64,000 nucleotides of DNA from [Scytonema hofmanni] UTEX 2349 (GTDB lineage: Bacteria > Cyanobacteriota > Cyanobacteriia > Cyanobacteriales > Nostocaceae): the NCBI RefSeq assembly GCF_000582685.1, contig NZ_KK073768.1, positions 4,596,255 to 4,660,254 of the forward strand, in the 5' to 3' direction. The position numbers and the translations under genes are program-made. Positions 25,563-34,365 of this stretch are shown here, piece after piece (the stretch's first letter is position 1; every line of letters begins with the position of its first letter). The notes under the pieces were generated by a model. That model saw only the letters and a list, made by a program, of their open reading frames with translations, had not been told where the DNA came from and did no database searches.

Positions 25563-27278
25563 TTACAAATTACTTGGTATTGTCTTAAATCTCTTTTGGG
25601 AACCCAGCGAATAATCTTGTAATTTAAAATCGGCAAAAGGCTTATTGTCTAACCTATCTCTTAACGCTTCATCTAAAATTACACCTTCTGATTGTTTCTT
25701 CACACCAATAATAATAATACTTCTTTGATAAGCTGTTGAATCTTGATTTGCTTGACAATCAGTCCGCTGAAATTGTCCCATATTTAACAACCGATAACCT
25801 TCCACACTTCTGGTCTTGCTAAATATTTTCTTAACTAAAAGTTGTAATTTCTGAGAACGTTCAAAAGCTCTTTTTTCTTCTACCTCTACATTGCCTTCAC
25901 AAGAAGCTGTGCCGACAGAGATAATTTCGCTGGGATTTTCCATGATTCTCTGAATTCCTTCTTCTTCTAAATTAGACTTTAAAGAATCCAGATTAATCAG
26001 TTCGTCGTTATATTTAACTTGATAATTACTGCCAAGTTGCCATTTATATTCTACTGATAAAACCGCAACGTTAAATTCCGCAACTCTACCTTGACTATCT
26101 TTACCTTCTTCATAAGGAAAGTAATCAACTTTGCCTTTTTTTTCTGGTGCTTGCCCGTAATCTTCAGGTAAAGAAGCTAATTTAGAAGAACGAGTTGCTA
26201 AGGCTACTAAACCTAATAATCCTAACGATACCAGCAACGCGGCAAATAATGCTAATAAAGGAACTTTTTCCGGCTGCTTTTCTGGCTGGGGTGGTAAAGT
26301 CGTCGTAGTTGGTTGCGGTAAAAAGGCGGTTTTTGGACTTCCCACAATATTTACAGTTGCAATAGTTCCTGTTAATTGTTGTTCAATTGCCTCCAACTGT
26401 TTTATAATATCCTGAGCGGTAGCTGGACGCTGATTTACATCCCGCACCATCAGCGAATCAATCAAATTCAACAGTAAACGTGAGATTTGCATCGCATGAT
26501 TTTGCCAATGCAATACATTATGATGGCTGTCGTACATCTCCAAAGGATGATACCCTGTCAGCAAAAATACAAAGGTGCGTCCTAAGGCATAAAAATCTGA
26601 TTGCGCTACAGCTTGAGCGCTTATTTGTTCTGGTGCGCTGTAGCCAGATGACATAATTGCTGTAATTCCTCCACCACCGCTGCTGATTTTGGCTAAGTAG
26701 GTTCTAGTAACTTCTCTGGCTGTACCAAAGTCAATTAACACTAACTGCCCATCAGGACGAATCATGATGTTAGATGGTTTTATATCTCGATGCAGATACT
26801 GTTTCCCATGTACCAGAGCTAAAATTTCTAACAACTGTTTTAACCAGGCTACAGTTTGTTCTTGAGAAATCGGTTTATTTTGCTGCTGTTTTAGCCACTG
26901 TTCTAAGTTGGAACCTTCAATTTTTTCCATAACAATGCAGTGCAATACCAAGCCATTTCTGGTCTGATATTGAAAGTAACCATCAACTTTAGGTATACCC
27001 GGATGATTCAAATTTCCTAGCACTGCTGCTTCTTGCTGAAATAGTTCTACTACTTTCGCATCATTTGATAAATCCTCTTTGAGTACTTTAAGGATTTTCG
27101 GTGTGTCTTGTTCGTATGCGTCATAAACTTTGCCAAAACCAGTTTTGTCACTCAAAAGACGCAACACCCGATAGCGTTTTAACAACTCAAGTTGGGAACC
27201 ACAACTTTGACAAAAGCGGTTCTCATCGTTGTCTGGGTGGTTCGGTTTCGGGCAAACTGGATTAATACAAAAGCTCAT
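25563..27278 (-). CDS. Ser/Thr protein kinase with zinc-ribbon N-terminus and OmpA-like C-terminus
   Basis: A 571-residue protein. Residues 3-27 form a four-Cys ribbon (CINPVC…FCQSC). The kinase domain spans ~35-295, with GFGKVYDAYE, HRDIKPSNIMI (catalytic loop), LVLIDFGTARE (DFG), and SSGYSAPEQ (activation/APE region). A proline-rich linker leads to a membrane helix (~345-365). The periplasmic C-terminus has IISVGTASCEG, then RAFERSQKLQ and QRSIIIIGVK, a pattern like OmpA-type peptidoglycan-binding domains. It could link envelope state to cytoplasmic phosphorylation. Confidence 0.88.
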   Translation of the reverse strand: MSFCINPVCPKPNHPDNDENRFCQSCGSQLELLKRYRVLRLLSDKTGFGKVYDAYEQDTPKILKVLKEDLSNDAKVVELFQQEAAVLGNLNHPGIPKVDGYFQYQTRNGLVLHCIVMEKIEGSNLEQWLKQQQNKPISQEQTVAWLKQLLEILALVHGKQYLHRDIKPSNIMIRPDGQLVLIDFGTAREVTRTYLAKISSGGGGITAIMSSGYSAPEQISAQAVAQSDFYALGRTFVFLLTGYHPLEMYDSHHNVLHWQNHAMQISRLLLNLIDSLMVRDVNQRPATAQDIIKQLEAIEQQLTGTIATVNIVGSPKTAFLPQPTTTTLPPQPEKQPEKVPLLALFAALLVSLGLLGLVALATRSSKLASLPEDYGQAPEKKGKVDYFPYEEGKDSQGRVAEFNVAVLSVEYKWQLGSNYQVKYNDELINLDSLKSNLEEEGIQRIMENPSEIISVGTASCEGNVEVEEKRAFERSQKLQLLVKKIFSKTRSVEGYRLLNMGQFQRTDCQANQDSTAYQRSIIIIGVKKQSEGVILDEALRDRLDNKPFADFKLQDYSLGSQKRFKTIPSNL

Positions 27279-27328
27279 GAATGTGGTTTCGCTCCAAGTA
27301 AAAGATTAATTTATAATATTTTTAGATC

Positions 27329-27376
27329 GTAGTGGGCACTGAAGTGCCCAAGATAAGCGCTCTCATCGCTTACTAC
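27329..27376. repeat. Double-hairpin GTAGT…ACTAC repeat, copy 2
   Basis: GTAGT, hairpin GGGCACT/AGTGCCC, spacer AAGA, hairpin TAAGCG/CGCTTA, ACTAC. Same architecture as 15776-15824 with different stem sequences. Its right end overlaps the stop codon of the hydrolase gene. Confidence 0.75.
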
Positions 27377-28209
27377 GAATTTTTTAAGAAAGCTGCTACG
27401 GTCGAGTTGAATGCTTGACTTTCTGTCAAAAATGCCCAGTGATTACCGGGAACTTGGCAGATGCGTAAGTTTGTTAGATAAGTTTTGTAGGGTTTAAGTT
27501 GCCATTGTTGACGATTAACACCTTTTTCTGGTTGGATAAAGAGAGTTGAGGTATTAATTGTAACTGTTAATCCAGGAACTCGCATGACTTCTTCAAAAAT
27601 GCGATCGCGTGCAGCTATTGTAAATTTACTACCCCAACTACCATCGGCTTTTTCTTCGATTCCAGCTTGAAAGACTTGCTGCTGTAAAGAATTCCAATCC
27701 TGATATTCACTTAACTGACGCGCTTGCATCTCGGCTTGTTCTAAACTAGCAAATGGTCCCATTCCTTTGAGAAATGGCAAGACACCATACAACAACGGAA
27801 ATGTCACTTTGAAGAAACTGGGTATTTTCCAAATAAAAATCGGATCAACAAGAATCATACTCCGCAAACGTGCTGGATTTTGCTTTGCCCAAATGCAAGC
27901 TAATTTACCACTCCAAGAATGCGCTACGACATGAGCAGATTTCCATCCCAACCGATCCATCAGTGCTTCTAAGTCAGCGATCGCGCTCTCAAAAGTATAA
28001 TCTGTCTCAGGCTTACTACTTTCACCATGACCGCGCATATCTGGAGCAACTATATGGTATTCTGCCGCTAGGTAATCTCCTAAGCTTGACCAAACAACCG
28101 CATTGTCAGCTAAACCATGTAATAGCAGCAACGGTTCTTTACCTTGATTCCACTCTAAGTAAGATACTTGGATATCAGATAAGAATAAACTTTGACGTAT
28201 AGGCATCAT
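27373..28209 (-). CDS. Alpha/beta hydrolase
   Basis: About 278 residues from MMPIRQSLFLSD (an in-frame ATG at 28254 would add 15 residues translated from a HIP1-containing stretch). Hydrolase motifs are LLLLHGLADNA (oxyanion region), VVAHSWSGKLA (nucleophile Ser in a HxSxSG elbow), RSMILVDPIFIWK, and the C-terminal VPGNHWAFLTES with the catalytic His. Substrate unknown. Neither candidate start has a good Shine-Dalgarno. It is transcribed in the same direction as the kinase, but the double-hairpin repeat separates them. Confidence 0.82.
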   Translation of the reverse strand: MMPIRQSLFLSDIQVSYLEWNQGKEPLLLLHGLADNAVVWSSLGDYLAAEYHIVAPDMRGHGESSKPETDYTFESAIADLEALMDRLGWKSAHVVAHSWSGKLACIWAKQNPARLRSMILVDPIFIWKIPSFFKVTFPLLYGVLPFLKGMGPFASLEQAEMQARQLSEYQDWNSLQQQVFQAGIEEKADGSWGSKFTIAARDRIFEEVMRVPGLTVTINTSTLFIQPEKGVNRQQWQLKPYKTYLTNLRICQVPGNHWAFLTESQAFNSTVAAFLKNS

Positions 28210-28378
28210 TGCATCACTTGTGAAGAAGGGGAAGGGGGGAAAGCGATCGCACATTCATGAATGAGTGCAAGGGTATATTCTACACATTTTGATAATAATC
28301 GCTAAAATAGATTTAGTCGTAATGACTTCGACTTGCATTTAAAAAGATGCTATTGAATCTATATTAGGATGTTGGTTT

Positions 28379-28924
28379 ATGGTGAGAATTGTTGGCATTG
28401 CAGGTAGTTTAAGACCGGACTCTTACAGCCAAATGGCTTTACAATTAGCAGCGCAAAGAGTAGAAGCGCTAGGTGCAGAAGTCGAAATTTTAGACTTAAG
28501 GCAGATGAAATTACCTTTTTGCGACGGGGGAAAAGAATATCCAGATTACCCCGACGTAAAACGGATGCAGGATGCTGTCACTTCTGCTGATGGATTAATT
28601 TTAGCAACACCAGAATATCACGGCAGCGTCAGTGGTGTGTTGAAAAATGCACTAGATTTAATGAGCTTCGATCAGTTCTCTGGTAAGGTAGCGGGATTAA
28701 TTAGCGTCTTAGGGGGACAACCTAACAGCAACGCTTTAAATGATATGAGATTAATTCTCAGATGGGTTCATGCTTGGTGTATACCTGAACAGGTAGCGAT
28801 CGGACAAGTTTGGAAAGCTTTCAACGCTGAAGGTAAGTTACTAGATGAGAAACTTTCTCAGCGATTTGACGAATTTGCCCAAAGTTTAGTTGAGAATACC
28901 CGGAAATTGCGAGGAATCAGTTAG
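28379..28924 (+). CDS. NADPH-dependent FMN reductase (flavodoxin-like)
   Basis: A 181-residue protein of the NADPH-dependent FMN reductase family (ArsH/WrbA-like fold). It shows VGIAGSLRPDSYSQMAL (phosphate-binding loop), LDLRQMKLPFCDGG, LATPEYHGSVSGVLKNALDL (flavin-binding signature) and a conserved C-terminal helix. It reduces flavin or quinone-type acceptors with NAD(P)H. Divergent from the hydrolase gene, about 170 bp apart. The repeat spacer downstream (CCCCCTGCT) isolates it from the next gene. Confidence 0.92.
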   Translation: MVRIVGIAGSLRPDSYSQMALQLAAQRVEALGAEVEILDLRQMKLPFCDGGKEYPDYPDVKRMQDAVTSADGLILATPEYHGSVSGVLKNALDLMSFDQFSGKVAGLISVLGGQPNSNALNDMRLILRWVHAWCIPEQVAIGQVWKAFNAEGKLLDEKLSQRFDEFAQSLVENTRKLRGIS

Positions 28925-28929
28925 GGAAA

Positions 28930-29040
28930 GGGAAGACAAGGAGACAAGGAGACAAGGAGAAATTTCTTCCCCTGCTTCCCCTGCTCCCCCTGCTCCCCCT
29001 GCTCCCCCTGCTCCCCCATCTCCCCCATCTCCCCCATCTC
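28930..29040. repeat. GGAGACAA / CCCCCTGCT / CCCCCATCT tandem repeats
   Basis: GGAGACAA units (28937-28960), then CCCCCTGCTC units (28974-29013) and CCCCCATCTC units (29014-29041) fill the spacer between convergent genes. The same units are found inside the UvrD-like gene at 9310-9450. Confidence 0.9.
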
Positions 29041-29041
29041 C

Positions 29042-30175
29042 CTAATGGTGGTGATGATGTCCAGCTAGTTGGGGGTTAACTGCTGTCGCTTCCTCTGATA
29101 AGAGTTCAGCGATATGAGCATTTGCCCATTGTGCTGCCACTGCTAAGAATTGAGGATCGTCGTTGACGCAAGCCATTTGTACGTAGCTTACACCTGAATG
29201 TTTTTTCTCTAGGTCATGAATAATGTGGTGCACATCCAAGAGAGTTTCGTGATTTTCTGTCGCAAAGCCAATTGGCATAAATACTATCACCTTCGCACCC
29301 AATTGGATGAGGTTTTTTGCCGCTTGTTCAGCGTTTGGTTGAGTCCAATCAATTAAAGGTGTGTCATGGTTGAGCCAACCTACGGAGATGAGAGGATAGC
29401 GGTTAATTAGCTTATCACGTACTAAGTCGTAAAGTATCTGACTTTCGGTAATCCCGGAGGTGAAACCTTTCGCTTTGTGGGGACAACCGTGATTCATCAA
29501 CACAATACCGATTTGAGAAGGTAGGTAAGCGTTAGCCAAATCAGCGTTAATTTTTTCTTCTACCAGATGAGCCATCAAATCGATGTAAGCTGGTTCGTTG
29601 TAGAAAGAAGGAATGTAACGCTGTGCTTTAACCCAGTGTTCTTCACCATCAGGGATTTGGGAAAGAGCATTGTTAACTTGCTCGATCGCTATGCCGCTGG
29701 TAAAGATAGAATCAACTACCAGCAATGGGTAAATTAGTAGTTTATCGAAGCCTGCTTCACGAATTTCGGTTAAAACTTGGTCGGGGAGAAAGGGAGCGCA
29801 GAAGTTGAAAGCTTTGAAAACTTGAACGCGATCGCCCCATTTTTCTTGTAAATTTTTCTCAATGCCAGCCCGTTGCTTTTCAAAGATGGCGTTATGTGGG
29901 GAAATAAAATCATGATGCGTGTGTCCCCATTCATGGCGATCGAATAATGCTAAAAGACGTGCCAGAGGAGGATAAATCCAGGTTGGTACTGGTGCAAATT
30001 TTGCTGTCAGTAGATTTAAAGCTTGTTCGTTATAGTTAGCGAAGTCTTCATAACTTTCGACTTCACCATAACCCATAAGCAATACAGCTACTCGTTCTTG
30101 ACTTGATAGATGCTCGTGTGTATGATCCAGCTTTTCCGGGGTAGCAACCACGATTGAATTCCTCAATGTAACCAT
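29042..30175 (-). CDS. Ferrochelatase-like protein with His-tail
   Basis: A 377-residue protein. Ferrochelatase features are VAVLLMGYGEVES at the N-terminus, LLIYPLLVVDSIFTSG, VLMNHGCPHKAKGF, and the C-terminal FMPIGFATENHETLLDVHHII, corresponding to the active-site His/Glu region. It lacks the C-terminal chlorophyll-binding (CAB) extension of typical cyanobacterial HemH and has no NLGGP start, so it is probably a divergent paralogue. It ends with five consecutive His, a likely metal-binding tail. The metal and tetrapyrrole substrate are uncertain. Confidence 0.75.
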   Translation of the reverse strand: MVTLRNSIVVATPEKLDHTHEHLSSQERVAVLLMGYGEVESYEDFANYNEQALNLLTAKFAPVPTWIYPPLARLLALFDRHEWGHTHHDFISPHNAIFEKQRAGIEKNLQEKWGDRVQVFKAFNFCAPFLPDQVLTEIREAGFDKLLIYPLLVVDSIFTSGIAIEQVNNALSQIPDGEEHWVKAQRYIPSFYNEPAYIDLMAHLVEEKINADLANAYLPSQIGIVLMNHGCPHKAKGFTSGITESQILYDLVRDKLINRYPLISVGWLNHDTPLIDWTQPNAEQAAKNLIQLGAKVIVFMPIGFATENHETLLDVHHIIHDLEKKHSGVSYVQMACVNDDPQFLAVAAQWANAHIAELLSEEATAVNPQLAGHHHHH

Positions 30176-30579
30176 TTAATATCTAAGGGATTTTATTTTT
30201 CCCTTACTCGTATTTTACTATCCCATCCAGGGGGATAGCACCTACGTGGAGTTAAAAATTCCAAATATTAAATCTAGAAGTGCGGTTTAATACGTTTAGT
30301 TTGGCTAAAAACCTAAGGTTTTTAGATATTTGGGTAAGTAAAAAATGTTATAATGTCGAATAAAAAAGCACTAGTACTGCAAGGCGGAAGTCACGCATTC
30401 ACGCACTCAAAAAGCTACACGAACAAAACCTGCCTAGGTGAGCTAAAAACGTTAACTTTTCCTAGTCCATGATTAGGCGGACTTTGTACGCAGAACGCCT
30501 CAGCCTTCGGTGGGTGTTGGGTAGTAATATTAAAATACGTCCTAATCAATAAATGTTATGTGTAAAAAAGCTACTTTAA
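30176..30579. other. Intergenic region between divergent genes
   Basis: 404 bp, AT-rich at its left, with a degenerate repeat (GGCGGACTTTGTACGCAGAA, 30477-30496) related to the GGCGGGCTTTGT repeats at 4640 and 35630. Promoters of both divergent genes are expected here. No gene recognised. Confidence 0.5.
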
Positions 30580-31146
30580 ATGACGAGCATAATTATTTGC
30601 CCTGGAATTCATGAGCCAGCCTTAACAGAAAACTTTATTTCGGGAGGGTTAGAGATTTATTCTCAAACTAAAGAAAAAACAGTGAATATACTGAAAGTGC
30701 CCACTGATGGTTTTTCGGCGTTATCAGGATTTCATATATTACAGGTTTTAAGACATCGCCTGGGCGATCGCACTAAATCGCCAGTTATATTCATCAGCTT
30801 TAGTGCAGGTGTCGTTGGGGCAATAGCCGCAGCGTATTCGTGGCAAATGTTAGGTGGTAACATCAAAGCATTTATTGCTATTGATGGATGGGGAGTACCT
30901 CTTTTGGGCAGTTTCCCGATTCACAGGATGAGTCATGATTATCTCACCCACTGGAGTTCTAAAATATTGGGAAGTGGGCAAGATAACTTTTATGCAGATC
31001 CACCAGTAGAGCATTTATCGATGTGGCGATCGCCCCCAACTATCCAAGGCAGATGGGTAGACTTATCTAATAATGAAGTTTCCCCACGTAAAAGTCACCT
31101 GACTGCGGCAGAATTTTTACAGATCCTTTTAAAGCGTTATCAATAA
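30580..31146 (+). CDS. Alpha/beta hydrolase-fold protein (DUF676/lipase-like)
   Basis: A 188-residue protein. It begins with the strand-loop TSIIICPGIHEP, a hydrolase-like first strand with oxyanion region. VIFISFSAGVVGAIAAAY gives a probable nucleophile Ser in an SFSAG elbow, and FIAIDGWGVPLLG follows. A C-terminal catalytic His is plausible in PRKSHLTAAEF. Short for the fold; substrate unknown. Related hypothetical proteins are common in Nostocales. Confidence 0.65.
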   Translation: MTSIIICPGIHEPALTENFISGGLEIYSQTKEKTVNILKVPTDGFSALSGFHILQVLRHRLGDRTKSPVIFISFSAGVVGAIAAAYSWQMLGGNIKAFIAIDGWGVPLLGSFPIHRMSHDYLTHWSSKILGSGQDNFYADPPVEHLSMWRSPPTIQGRWVDLSNNEVSPRKSHLTAAEFLQILLKRYQ

Positions 31147-31520
31147 AAATAGTCCGGAAAAAAGAGTAGGCAAACAGGAGTGAGAAATAGGGCATTGAGA
31201 ATTGGGCATGGGGCATGGGGCATGGGGCATGGGGCATGGGGCAAAATTTCTCTTCCTCATCTTTCCCCATCCCCAGAGGAGTTGACGGCAGGTGAGGGCA
31301 GTTGCTCCACTTGTCGAGCCACCCCGCAACGCAGTAGCGTGAGACTCCAAGACCCTTCGGGTTCGCCAGTCCCCCATCGTGACGGAGACCCTTACGGGTT
31401 CGGCAGTTCCTCCACTTGGGGAAACCCCAAGACCGCACTGCCTCCCCAATGCCCCATGCCCAATGCCCCATGCCCAATGCCCAATGCCCCATCTACCGTA
31501 GTCCTTACCCCAAATCTCTA
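31147..31520. repeat. Repeat-filled intergenic region (TGGGCAT / CCCATGCCC arrays)
   Basis: 374 bp consisting largely of TGGGCAT-type units (31196-31240), a CCTTCGGG/ACCCTTACGGG-rich segment (31300-31440) and reverse-oriented CCCCATGCCCAAT units (31443-31492). The two repeat arrays are inverted relative to each other and could pair. Long open frames read through it are artefacts of repetition. Confidence 0.8.
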
Positions 31521-32780
31521 ATGTTCCCAACTGAACCTGCGGCTGTTAATAACGGGTTTGGCGCCCTTCTCAAAAATCGTGCTTTTATGCTTTTGTGGAT
31601 TGGGCAACTAGTATCCCAATTAGCAGACAAGGTTTTCTTCGTTTTGATGATTGCCCTGCTGGAATACTACCCATCTCCTGGGTTGGCGCAAAACTCCAAA
31701 TACTCAACTTTGATGGTAGCGTTTACAATACCAGCAATTTTGTTCGGTTCTGCTGGCGGCATTTTTGTCGATCGCTTTCCTAAAAAGCTAATCATGGTTG
31801 GTTCTGATGTGGTACGCGGTATATTGACGCTGTGTCTGCCGTTTTTGCCACGAGAGTTTCTCATTTTATTAATAGTCACTTTTGCCATCTCGACTGTCAC
31901 GCAATTTTTTGCCCCAGCCGAACAAGCTGTCATTCCTTTAATTGTGCGTCGAGAGAATTTGTTAGCAGCTAATGCGCTGTTTAGCAGTACAATGATGAGC
32001 GCTTTAATTGTTGGCTTTGCAGTTGGAGAGCCGATGTTGAGTTTGGCGAAAGATTTCTTGGGAGAAAGATATGGTCAAGAGCTTGTAGTCGGCGCATTGT
32101 ACGTGTTATCGGCTATAATCATGCAGCCGATTAACTTTAAAGAGAACAAAGCAACAGACGACACTGAGGCGGTAATTCACCCTTGGACTGACTTTAAACA
32201 GGGGTTGCGCTACCTGAAGAAAAACCGTTTAGTGTTGAATGCCATGTTGCAACTTGTAACATTATATTGCGTATTTGCAGCTTTAATGGTATTGAGCATT
32301 AGATTAGCGGCGGAATTTGGTTTGAAAGAGAAACAATTTGGTTTTTTCTTAGCAGCTGCTGGAGTTGGTATGGTCTTGGGTGCAGCGATTTTGGGTAACT
32401 GGGGCGAAAAATTACATGGCAAGCCTTTACCTTTAATTGGTTTTTTGATCATGGCGCTGGTTTTAGGCTTGTTTAGTTTTATCCACCATTTAGCGCTGGC
32501 TTTAGGACTGTGTGCAATGCTTGGTATTGGTGCTTCTTTAATTGGTGTGCCGATGCAAACGCTAATTCAACAGCAAACTCCGCCAACAATGCTTGGTAAA
32601 GTATTTGGCTTTCAAAATCATGCTGTGAATATTGCCCTTTCTGTACCCTTAGCGATTACAGGTCCGATAACTGATGCTTTCGGCTTGCGAATTGTGCTGG
32701 TAGGGATGAGTATTGTTGTTGCTGGTGTCGGTGTTTGGGCTTGGCAAAATACCCGCCGGGTGTTGGAAGATGTAATTTAG
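31521..32780 (+). CDS. MFS transporter (EntS/MFS_3-like)
   Basis: About 419 residues with 10-12 membrane helices. I choose ATG 31521 (MFPTEPAAVNNGF), since the upstream open frame is repeat-derived. Family cues: NRAFMLLWIGQLVSQLADKVF at helix 1, GGIFVDRFPKKLIMVGSDVVRG (loop 2-3, the MFS A-like motif), TQFFAPAEQAVIP and PMQTLIQQQTPPTMLGKVFG in the second half. Proton-driven export of a small molecule is likely; substrate unknown. Confidence 0.88.
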   Translation: MFPTEPAAVNNGFGALLKNRAFMLLWIGQLVSQLADKVFFVLMIALLEYYPSPGLAQNSKYSTLMVAFTIPAILFGSAGGIFVDRFPKKLIMVGSDVVRGILTLCLPFLPREFLILLIVTFAISTVTQFFAPAEQAVIPLIVRRENLLAANALFSSTMMSALIVGFAVGEPMLSLAKDFLGERYGQELVVGALYVLSAIIMQPINFKENKATDDTEAVIHPWTDFKQGLRYLKKNRLVLNAMLQLVTLYCVFAALMVLSIRLAAEFGLKEKQFGFFLAAAGVGMVLGAAILGNWGEKLHGKPLPLIGFLIMALVLGLFSFIHHLALALGLCAMLGIGASLIGVPMQTLIQQQTPPTMLGKVFGFQNHAVNIALSVPLAITGPITDAFGLRIVLVGMSIVVAGVGVWAWQNTRRVLEDVI

Positions 32781-32895
32781 ATTTAAGGGACTGGGGATTA
32801 GAAAAAAATTCTATACTTTTGGTATATGACTTACGCCCAGAGAAATATTTGTTCGATGCTGAGTAGCCTCAATAGCTTTTGTAATGCACTTGAAC

Positions 32896-33087
32896 TTAGT
32901 CATAAAAAACTAAACTACGAGCGCTCTCTGGGTTAACAAAGATAATATTACAGCGATCGCCTGCAATAAATGAAACAAAATTTTTTGTTGCTTTTTGATA
33001 CTCCGATGGTTCCAAGGGAAAGTTGAGTTCCTGAAACGTAAATCCGTAAATGTGGCGATTGATCGCACCTGAAATATTTTCTATCAA
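32896..33087 (-). CDS. Possible small protein or gene fragment
   Basis: A 63-codon frame reading …NFPLEPSEYQKATKNFVSFI, then AGDRCNIIFVNPESARSLVFYD. The residue composition looks like real protein, not repeat, but no family is recognised, and it lies next to a decayed region with several pseudogenes. It may be the end of a lost gene. Confidence 0.3.
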   Translation of the reverse strand: MIENISGAINRHIYGFTFQELNFPLEPSEYQKATKNFVSFIAGDRCNIIFVNPESARSLVFYD

Positions 33088-33145
33088 AGATTTATTGCAA
33101 AATTTGTGAGAGCATGATTTTTATGCATTCAGTCTTCTTAATTTC

Positions 33146-33678
33146 ATGCCGACAAACGATTCCGAATTGCAAACCCAAGCGAGGATAATCTTGGATGCGA
33201 TCGCTTTTACACCCTTCGAGCAATGTCAGCCTTTAAGCCGTGAATTCAACCATATTCCCCCTCGTCCTGGTATTTATGCAATTAGACACAAAACAGACGG
33301 TTTGCTTTATATCGGTAAAACCAAGAGTTTGCGGAGTCGTTTTAGTGGGGGACATAAGGCTTTTTTGTGGGCATGGCTCGATAAGTACAATGATGAAGAT
33401 ATTCGTATTGCAATGCAGCCAATTCTTACTGGGAAAACCCTGGGTTACTATTAGACTTCTCCGGAAAAGAAAAAAGACCCCGCTTCCATTCCTCTCCCCG
33501 TTTCGGGGAGAGGCTTTAAAACCCCCCTTCCCTCGTAGGGAAGGGGGGAAGGGGGGTTAGGATTGTGCGTAAATTTGCGGTCTCTAAAACTTTTCCGGAG
33601 AAATCTATTGGAGTTAGAAGCAATTATTCTCAGGGCTACCGAACCTCCTTACAACGTCCAAATCCCACCCGAAAGGTG
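33146..33678 (+). pseudogene. GIY-YIG nuclease gene disrupted by a frameshift and a MITE
   Basis: The 5' part encodes RPGIYAIRHKTDGLLYIGKT, the GIY-YIG signature with the LYIGKTKSLRSRF segment, up to about 33420. The frame then needs a shift to read SYWENPGLL, and the continuation LELEAIILRATEPPYNVQIP lies after a 156-bp insertion (33452-33607). The intact gene would be ~125 residues. The truncated product ends at 33454. Two lesions make this a pseudogene, though the nuclease core alone could still be translated. Confidence 0.82.
33452..33607. mobile_element. 156-bp MITE with 18-bp terminal inverted repeats
   Basis: Left end TAGACTTCTCCGGAAAAG (33452-33469) and right end CTTTTCCGGAGAAATCTA (33590-33607) are inverted repeats matching at 17 of 18 positions. 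The interior has two G/C-rich hairpins (CTCTCCCCG/CGGGGAGAG and CCCCCCTTCCC/GGGAAGGGGG). The flanks share CTAT, a possible target duplication. It encodes nothing and interrupts the GIY-YIG gene. Confidence 0.85.
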
Positions 33679-33683
33679 AATTT

Positions 33684-33926
33684 ATGCAGGCTAAAAGTAA
33701 AGAGCAACTGACAAGTACCGATGCCTAAGTTATTTTAGGGCTTTTACCCGATGGCATTCGAGAAGCTTTAATTGTCCGTGCTGCCGAAATTGAGTATCCA
33801 GTTGAAGCGGTTATTGAAATGGCGATCGCCAGTTTTCTCGATACGGAAGCATTAGGTTTTGCTGATTGTAAACCGGGAAGAGGTAATTAAGCTCAAATCG
33901 ATGCTGTGATTGAGTTCATTAGGTAG
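33684..33926 (+). pseudogene. Conserved short protein gene with in-frame stops
   Basis: Reading from ATG 33684 gives 81 codons interrupted by two TAA codons (after TSTDA and after KPGRGN). The middle block LLPDGIREALIVRAAEIEYP, then VEAVIEMAIASFLDTEALGF, looks like a genuine helical protein. I do not know the family. It follows the broken GIY-YIG gene by 6 bp. Confidence 0.6.
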
Positions 33927-33961
33927 TCCGAAGTAAACGCAGCTATCTGTATAGAATAGAT

Positions 33962-34080
33962 ATGAAATTCTGACAATGGGTAAATGTTACGAAGACTGAG
34001 AGTCATATTTTCATGGAATTAACAGATAATTTCATGTTAATTATTTGTAGCTCTGTTGTCAAACTCAATTTTTTGTATAA
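33962..34080. repeat. 119-bp duplicated segment, copy 1 (copy 2 at 34952-35070)
   Basis: Direct repeat offset by 990 bp. It begins TGAAATTCTGACAATGGGTA and runs to TTTTTTGTATAA. Copy 2 spans the 5' end of the phd antitoxin gene and its upstream region; copy 1 therefore carries a broken antitoxin start and promoter. The two copies flank the toxin-antitoxin pair and an AraC remnant. Confidence 0.85.
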
Positions 34081-34247
34081 TACAACACTTAATTCAACAG
34101 CGAGTAGAACGGGCAAAAGATTTACTAAAGCGATCGCAACTCACCATTACAGCGATCGCGTTAGATTGCGGCTTTGCCAATCAGAGTCATTTTGCCAAGT
34201 GTTTTCGCAAACATACAGGGATGAATCCCAAAAAATTTTGCCATTAA
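34056..34247 (+). pseudogene. AraC-family regulator remnant (C-terminal HTH only)
   Basis: The frame ends with IQQRVERAKDLLKRSQLTIT, then AIALDCGFANQSHFAKCFRK and HTGMNPKKF, the second half of an AraC/XylS double HTH domain. The N-terminal sensing domain and first helix-turn-helix are missing. The sequence 5' of it is the duplicated phd promoter segment, so the gene was truncated by a rearrangement that joined these pieces. Confidence 0.75.
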
Positions 34248-34365
34248 TAGCAAGATTTTGCTCAAAATTGTTAGAAAATTCTGACTTATACATTGATATT
34301 AAATATTACATACTATGATTAATTTGTACAGTGCATAAATTGTAAAACAGTATTGATTGATTGAT

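Noticed and set aside
31129..31520. Open frames through the repeat block before the MFS gene
   Set aside because: They translate TGGGCAT/CCCATGCCC repeats into GHWAWGMG- or PMPHAQCP-like strings, with no protein character.
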